64,000 bases of DNA from Chondromyces crocatus. Lineage in GTDB: Bacteria; Myxococcota_A; Polyangia; Polyangiales; Polyangiaceae. The position numbers and the translations under genes are program-made. Under the pieces are notes generated by a model. That model had not been told where the DNA came from, searched no databases, and worked only from the letters and a program-made list of their open reading frames with translations. Location of the stretch: positions 10,807,856 to 10,871,855 of the forward strand of contig NZ_CP012159.1 of NCBI RefSeq assembly GCF_001189295.1. The letters run 5' to 3'. Numbering within the stretch: position 1 is the first letter of the stretch; every line of letters starts with the position of its first letter. This document shows, in pieces, positions 61,492-64,000 of the stretch.

Positions 61492-62283
61492 TCACCCCTT
61501 CTTCGCGACACGCGTCTTCTTCGCTCCGCGCGCCGCCGTGTCGGGCGCCGTCGACGCAGAGCGCTTCGCAGCAGACTTCTTCGTGCCGGCGGTACGCGTC
61601 GCGGCTGCCGTGCTCTTCGCAGCAGACTTCTTCACGATGGCAGGACGACCTGCTCCAGCGCGCTTCGCCCCACCTGCACTCGTCGCATCCGACGCCGCCG
61701 AACGCTTTGCAGCAGACTTCTTCACAGAGACGCCGCTCCTCGTACCCGCCCCTCTGGTCGTCGTCGCACGCTGTGCCGTCGCCGTCTTCGTCTCGGCGGA
61801 GCGCGGCGTGCTCGACGTCGTCGACTTCGCCTTCGTGGAGCGCTGCGGGCTCGCCGACTTCGCCTCGCCACGACGCCCCGTCGCCGCCTTCGCCGGTTCA
61901 CGGTTCCGAGCCGTCGTGGCGCTCGGCGCCTCGTCGGTGCCGAGCTTGGCCAGCGACTTCTTCGGGGCGATCAACCGGTAGCTCTCGTGGATCAGCTCCC
62001 GCACCTCGTCCCATGACGTAATGCCGGCCGCGTCCATCGACACCCACCCCTTGTGCCCCACGTACGGCGCCTTCGTGAAGCGCGGGTCCTGGATGATGTC
62101 GAGCGCGTGCTCCATCTCCAGCTTGAACCCGATCGACACCACGCCTTTCCCTTCTCCGCAACCTGCGAAGATCTTCTCTCCGACACGAAAGTGAGGCTCT
62201 CCCCAGGTCAATGTCTCCTTCGTGTCCGGAAGCGACAGGCAGATCTCCCGCATCCTCGTCAGCACCACAGACGCTCGACCCAT
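61492..62283 (-). CDS. MmcQ/YjbR-like protein with histone-H1-like tail
   Basis: The 263-residue product has an N-terminal MmcQ/YjbR-type domain (1-125): MREICLSLPDTKETLTWGEPHFRVGEKIFAGCGEGKGVVSIGFKLE and APYVGHKGWVSMDAAGITSWDEVRELIHESYRLIAPK. The last 130 residues are a Lys/Ala/Ser/Thr tail with three copies of KKSAAKR-type motifs (VKKSAAKRSAA, VKKSAAKSTAA, TKKSAAKRSAS), ending KKTRVAKKG. This resembles H1/HU-type DNA-binding tails. GAGGAGGG lies 8 bp before ATG 62283. It is likely a nucleoid-associated or DNA-contacting protein; the tail function is inferred. Confidence 0.9.
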   Translation of the reverse strand: MGRASVVLTRMREICLSLPDTKETLTWGEPHFRVGEKIFAGCGEGKGVVSIGFKLEMEHALDIIQDPRFTKAPYVGHKGWVSMDAAGITSWDEVRELIHESYRLIAPKKSLAKLGTDEAPSATTARNREPAKAATGRRGEAKSASPQRSTKAKSTTSSTPRSAETKTATAQRATTTRGAGTRSGVSVKKSAAKRSAASDATSAGGAKRAGAGRPAIVKKSAAKSTAAATRTAGTKKSAAKRSASTAPDTAARGAKKTRVAKKG

Positions 62284-62438
62284 GATCGAAACCCTCCTCG
62301 AACGGCCGCGCAGAGCACCACGCCCCCCTCGACCCCTGCGCAGCCTGCCCGTAGCGCAGCGCAAAGACCAGCGCGCCTCCGCCGCGCTCTCTCCATGCAA
62401 CCGGGAAAGCGTGGGCCGTCACCCCGAAGATGGCTCCC

Positions 62439-63800
62439 TCAGATCCAGAGCTGCACCTGGATCATGGCCCGATGGGTGGTCCCGGCAGGAACGCCGTCGA
62501 CCGAGGCCGCGTCGAGATCCAGGAGCTGGTAGCGCCCGCCCACCTTCAGGTGGTTGCCCACCGCGTACGCGTTCACCTGCCCCTCGACGCTCTTCTCCTG
62601 CCCGTCGCTCCGCGACGCATCCGGTTCCATCCACCCGGCCCGCGCGGCCACCTCCAGCCGCTCGGGCACCACGAAGTACCCCGCCTGCCCGTACACCCCC
62701 ACGCCGCGCACTGCGGCCCCCGCATCGGGCCTCGTCGTGCGCAGGTACCCTTCCCCGAAGAGCGTGAATCCTCCCCACGCCACCACCACATCCACCCCGC
62801 CCGTCAGCCGGGTCTCTGGGGACAGCGCCACCGTCGTCGTCTCTCCGGTCACCGGATCCACCTGCTGGCCCGTCGGATGCGCCCGGTCCACGATCCCGTT
62901 CAGTCCCACCGAGAACCCGAACGGCACCGGCCCCCGCAGGGACGGCGTCTCGTCGTAAGGCATCGCGCGCACCGGGCTCACCGCCACCCGCCCGATCCCC
63001 ATCACCGAGGTGTCGTCGTTCCCGCCCTTGCCGATCCCGTTTCCGTTGAAGGCCCCCGCGTAATATTCGACCGCCCCCTTCCCGATCGAGCCGAGCACCA
63101 TCACCCCCGTGTCACGACCCGCCCGGAAGCGCTCCTCGACGCGCGAGAAGTCCTGGAACTGGAGCAACGGCACCGGCGTGAGGAACGCGCGGCTGAAGGG
63201 CGTCAAGAACTGCCCCACCTTGATGCCGACCTCCGGCACCGGCTGCCACGTCGCCTCCAGGTCGAGCAAGCGCGCCGACGGACCCGCGAACTCGGGCTGC
63301 ACCAGGAACTTCACCCGATCCTGAAAGGCGCGCGCCCGCAGGTACGGTCGGACGACCATCACGTTGAAGCCTCCCTGAGAGAGCGCTCCCCCGTTGAACG
63401 TCAGCTCTCCTCGAAACTGGGACAGCACGCCCACGTCGACGGCGAACAGGTCCTCGGCCGTCCTGAAGCCCAGCCCTTCGCTGAGCGACGCATGAAAGTT
63501 GAACTTCTCCGGCGGATGCTCGGACGCGGCTGGCGCAGGCGTGGCTGGCGCAGGCGTGGCTGGCGCAGGCGTGGCTGGCGCAGGCGTGGCTGACGCAGGC
63601 GTGGCTGACGCAGGCGTAACCGGCGCAGGCGAAGCTGGCGCAGAGACAACGTCGGGCGGGGCAGAGGCTGCTGCGGGGTCGTCCGACGAGGCCACGGCCG
63701 AGCTGGGTGACACCTCTCGAGCCTGTGCCGACGAGACGAGGGACAGCGAGAGCGCGAGCGAGATCAGGTCGCCCGCGAGCGCACGCAGAAAACGATGCAT
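62439..63800 (-). CDS. Phosphate-selective-type porin
   Basis: The 453-residue product has a signal peptide (LSLSLVSSAQA, about 26 residues), an Ala/Pro/Thr repeat linker made of ATPAP-type units (about 55-85), and a porin barrel of the O/P type. Its N-terminal strands are FNFHASLSEGLGFRTAEDLFAVDVGVLSQFRGEL, and it ends HRAMIQVQLWI, closing the barrel with a C-terminal aromatic. The pattern GQFLTPFSRAFLTPVPLLQFQDFS is typical of this family. The start is 63800, with a GGAAGA sequence upstream. It is an outer-membrane protein, probably an anion channel. Confidence 0.88.
   Translation of the reverse strand: MHRFLRALAGDLISLALSLSLVSSAQAREVSPSSAVASSDDPAAASAPPDVVSAPASPAPVTPASATPASATPAPATPAPATPAPATPAPAASEHPPEKFNFHASLSEGLGFRTAEDLFAVDVGVLSQFRGELTFNGGALSQGGFNVMVVRPYLRARAFQDRVKFLVQPEFAGPSARLLDLEATWQPVPEVGIKVGQFLTPFSRAFLTPVPLLQFQDFSRVEERFRAGRDTGVMVLGSIGKGAVEYYAGAFNGNGIGKGGNDDTSVMGIGRVAVSPVRAMPYDETPSLRGPVPFGFSVGLNGIVDRAHPTGQQVDPVTGETTTVALSPETRLTGGVDVVVAWGGFTLFGEGYLRTTRPDAGAAVRGVGVYGQAGYFVVPERLEVAARAGWMEPDASRSDGQEKSVEGQVNAYAVGNHLKVGGRYQLLDLDAASVDGVPAGTTHRAMIQVQLWI
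63529..63624. repeat. 15-bp tandem repeat in porin linker
   Basis: About six copies of a unit close to GTGGCTGGCGCAGGC (plus strand) encode the repeating A-T-P-A-P linker of the porin. The nucleotide copies are nearly identical, so copy number may vary between strains. Confidence 0.8.
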
Positions 63801-64000
63801 CGTGTTCTTCCGGGGGGTCGGTGGGGAGTTGACGGCCCGCACACGACGGCCGGCGAAGACCCCCGAGGGCCACCGCTCGCGCGCACGGATCGCTCCGGAA
63901 CGGGGCACACCGGGCGCCCCTCACCGTTCAGTGCCCCGGAGATGGCACGACCTCCGCGCCGGTTCCCCGCTCAGGGAAAAGATCCCCGGCGACGCTCACC
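63801..64000. other. Window edge, no gene recognised
   Basis: The last 200 bp carry the porin leader region and show no credible gene within the window. A gene starting or ending beyond 64000 cannot be judged. Confidence 0.5.

Overview
The window is high-GC DNA with dense coding and long antisense shadow ORFs. It carries an unusually large number of predicted lipoproteins (about 17) with Gly/Ser/Thr-rich linkers, several eukaryote-like Ser/Thr kinase-type proteins, FHA and FGE-sulfatase (SUMF1) domains, and Uma2 and alpha-E proteins. This combination points to a myxobacterium, most likely of the Sorangiineae/Polyangiales group (Sorangium, Chondromyces or Polyangium-like). No rRNA, tRNA, CRISPR array, transposase or phage gene was recognised, so this looks like a chromosomal region rich in lineage-specific accessory genes.

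Layout. 1-6286: a truncated FHA protein divergent from a kinase/FGE fusion, a hypothetical protein, a lipoprotein and a PUA-containing rRNA methyltransferase. 6287-10221: a regulatory-looking gap, then a four-gene cluster of a small secreted cysteine-free protein with three evenly spaced Trp pentads, a radical SAM/SPASM enzyme, and two proteins sharing an 'EFPC' motif. I read this as a candidate RiPP (cyclophane-type) system. 10297-16627: rubredoxin, a P-loop ATPase, an MFS organophosphate-type transporter, a DUF1328 peptide, two tandem nearly identical aldo/keto reductases and a DUF1993 protein. 16822-18527: a hypothetical gene and a non-coding region holding a perfect-period 43-bp tandem repeat. 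18528-23804: envelope proteins, including a three-gene overlapping operon (outer-membrane barrel plus two lipoproteins).

23976-30984 is the most striking expansion: six paralogous lipoproteins, each with a surface-exposed domain built from two copies of a ten-cysteine module, interleaved with two DUF1993 genes. 31024-35251 is a five-gene, tightly overlapping minus-strand operon (TPR-like, ParA/MinD ATPase, Roadblock-like protein, unknown, double V4R-like protein) that could be a positioning or trafficking-type module. 35494-42226: a PHP-domain lipoprotein, a pseudokinase lacking both catalytic aspartates, and two lipoproteins. 42290-43968: a TetR repressor divergent from a predicted metal-dependent hydrolase, with two matching operator sites between them. 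44073-50564: a cytochrome-like lipoprotein, rsmE, prmA, a PPP-type phosphatase, glgC and another lipoprotein. 50643-56686: a small winged-helix-like operon, a ClC channel with CBS domains, a circularly permuted ATP-grasp/alpha-E pair and a hypothetical protein. 56930-63800: a penicillin-acylase-family lipoprotein, a remnant acyl-AMP ligase, a Uma2 protein, a YjbR-type protein with a histone-H1-like tail, and a phosphate-type porin.

Functional statements come from motifs read by eye. Starts were chosen from Shine-Dalgarno-like sequences, signal peptides and operon overlaps. Strong inverted repeats sit between most convergent gene pairs and are listed as probable terminators, although none has a T-run.
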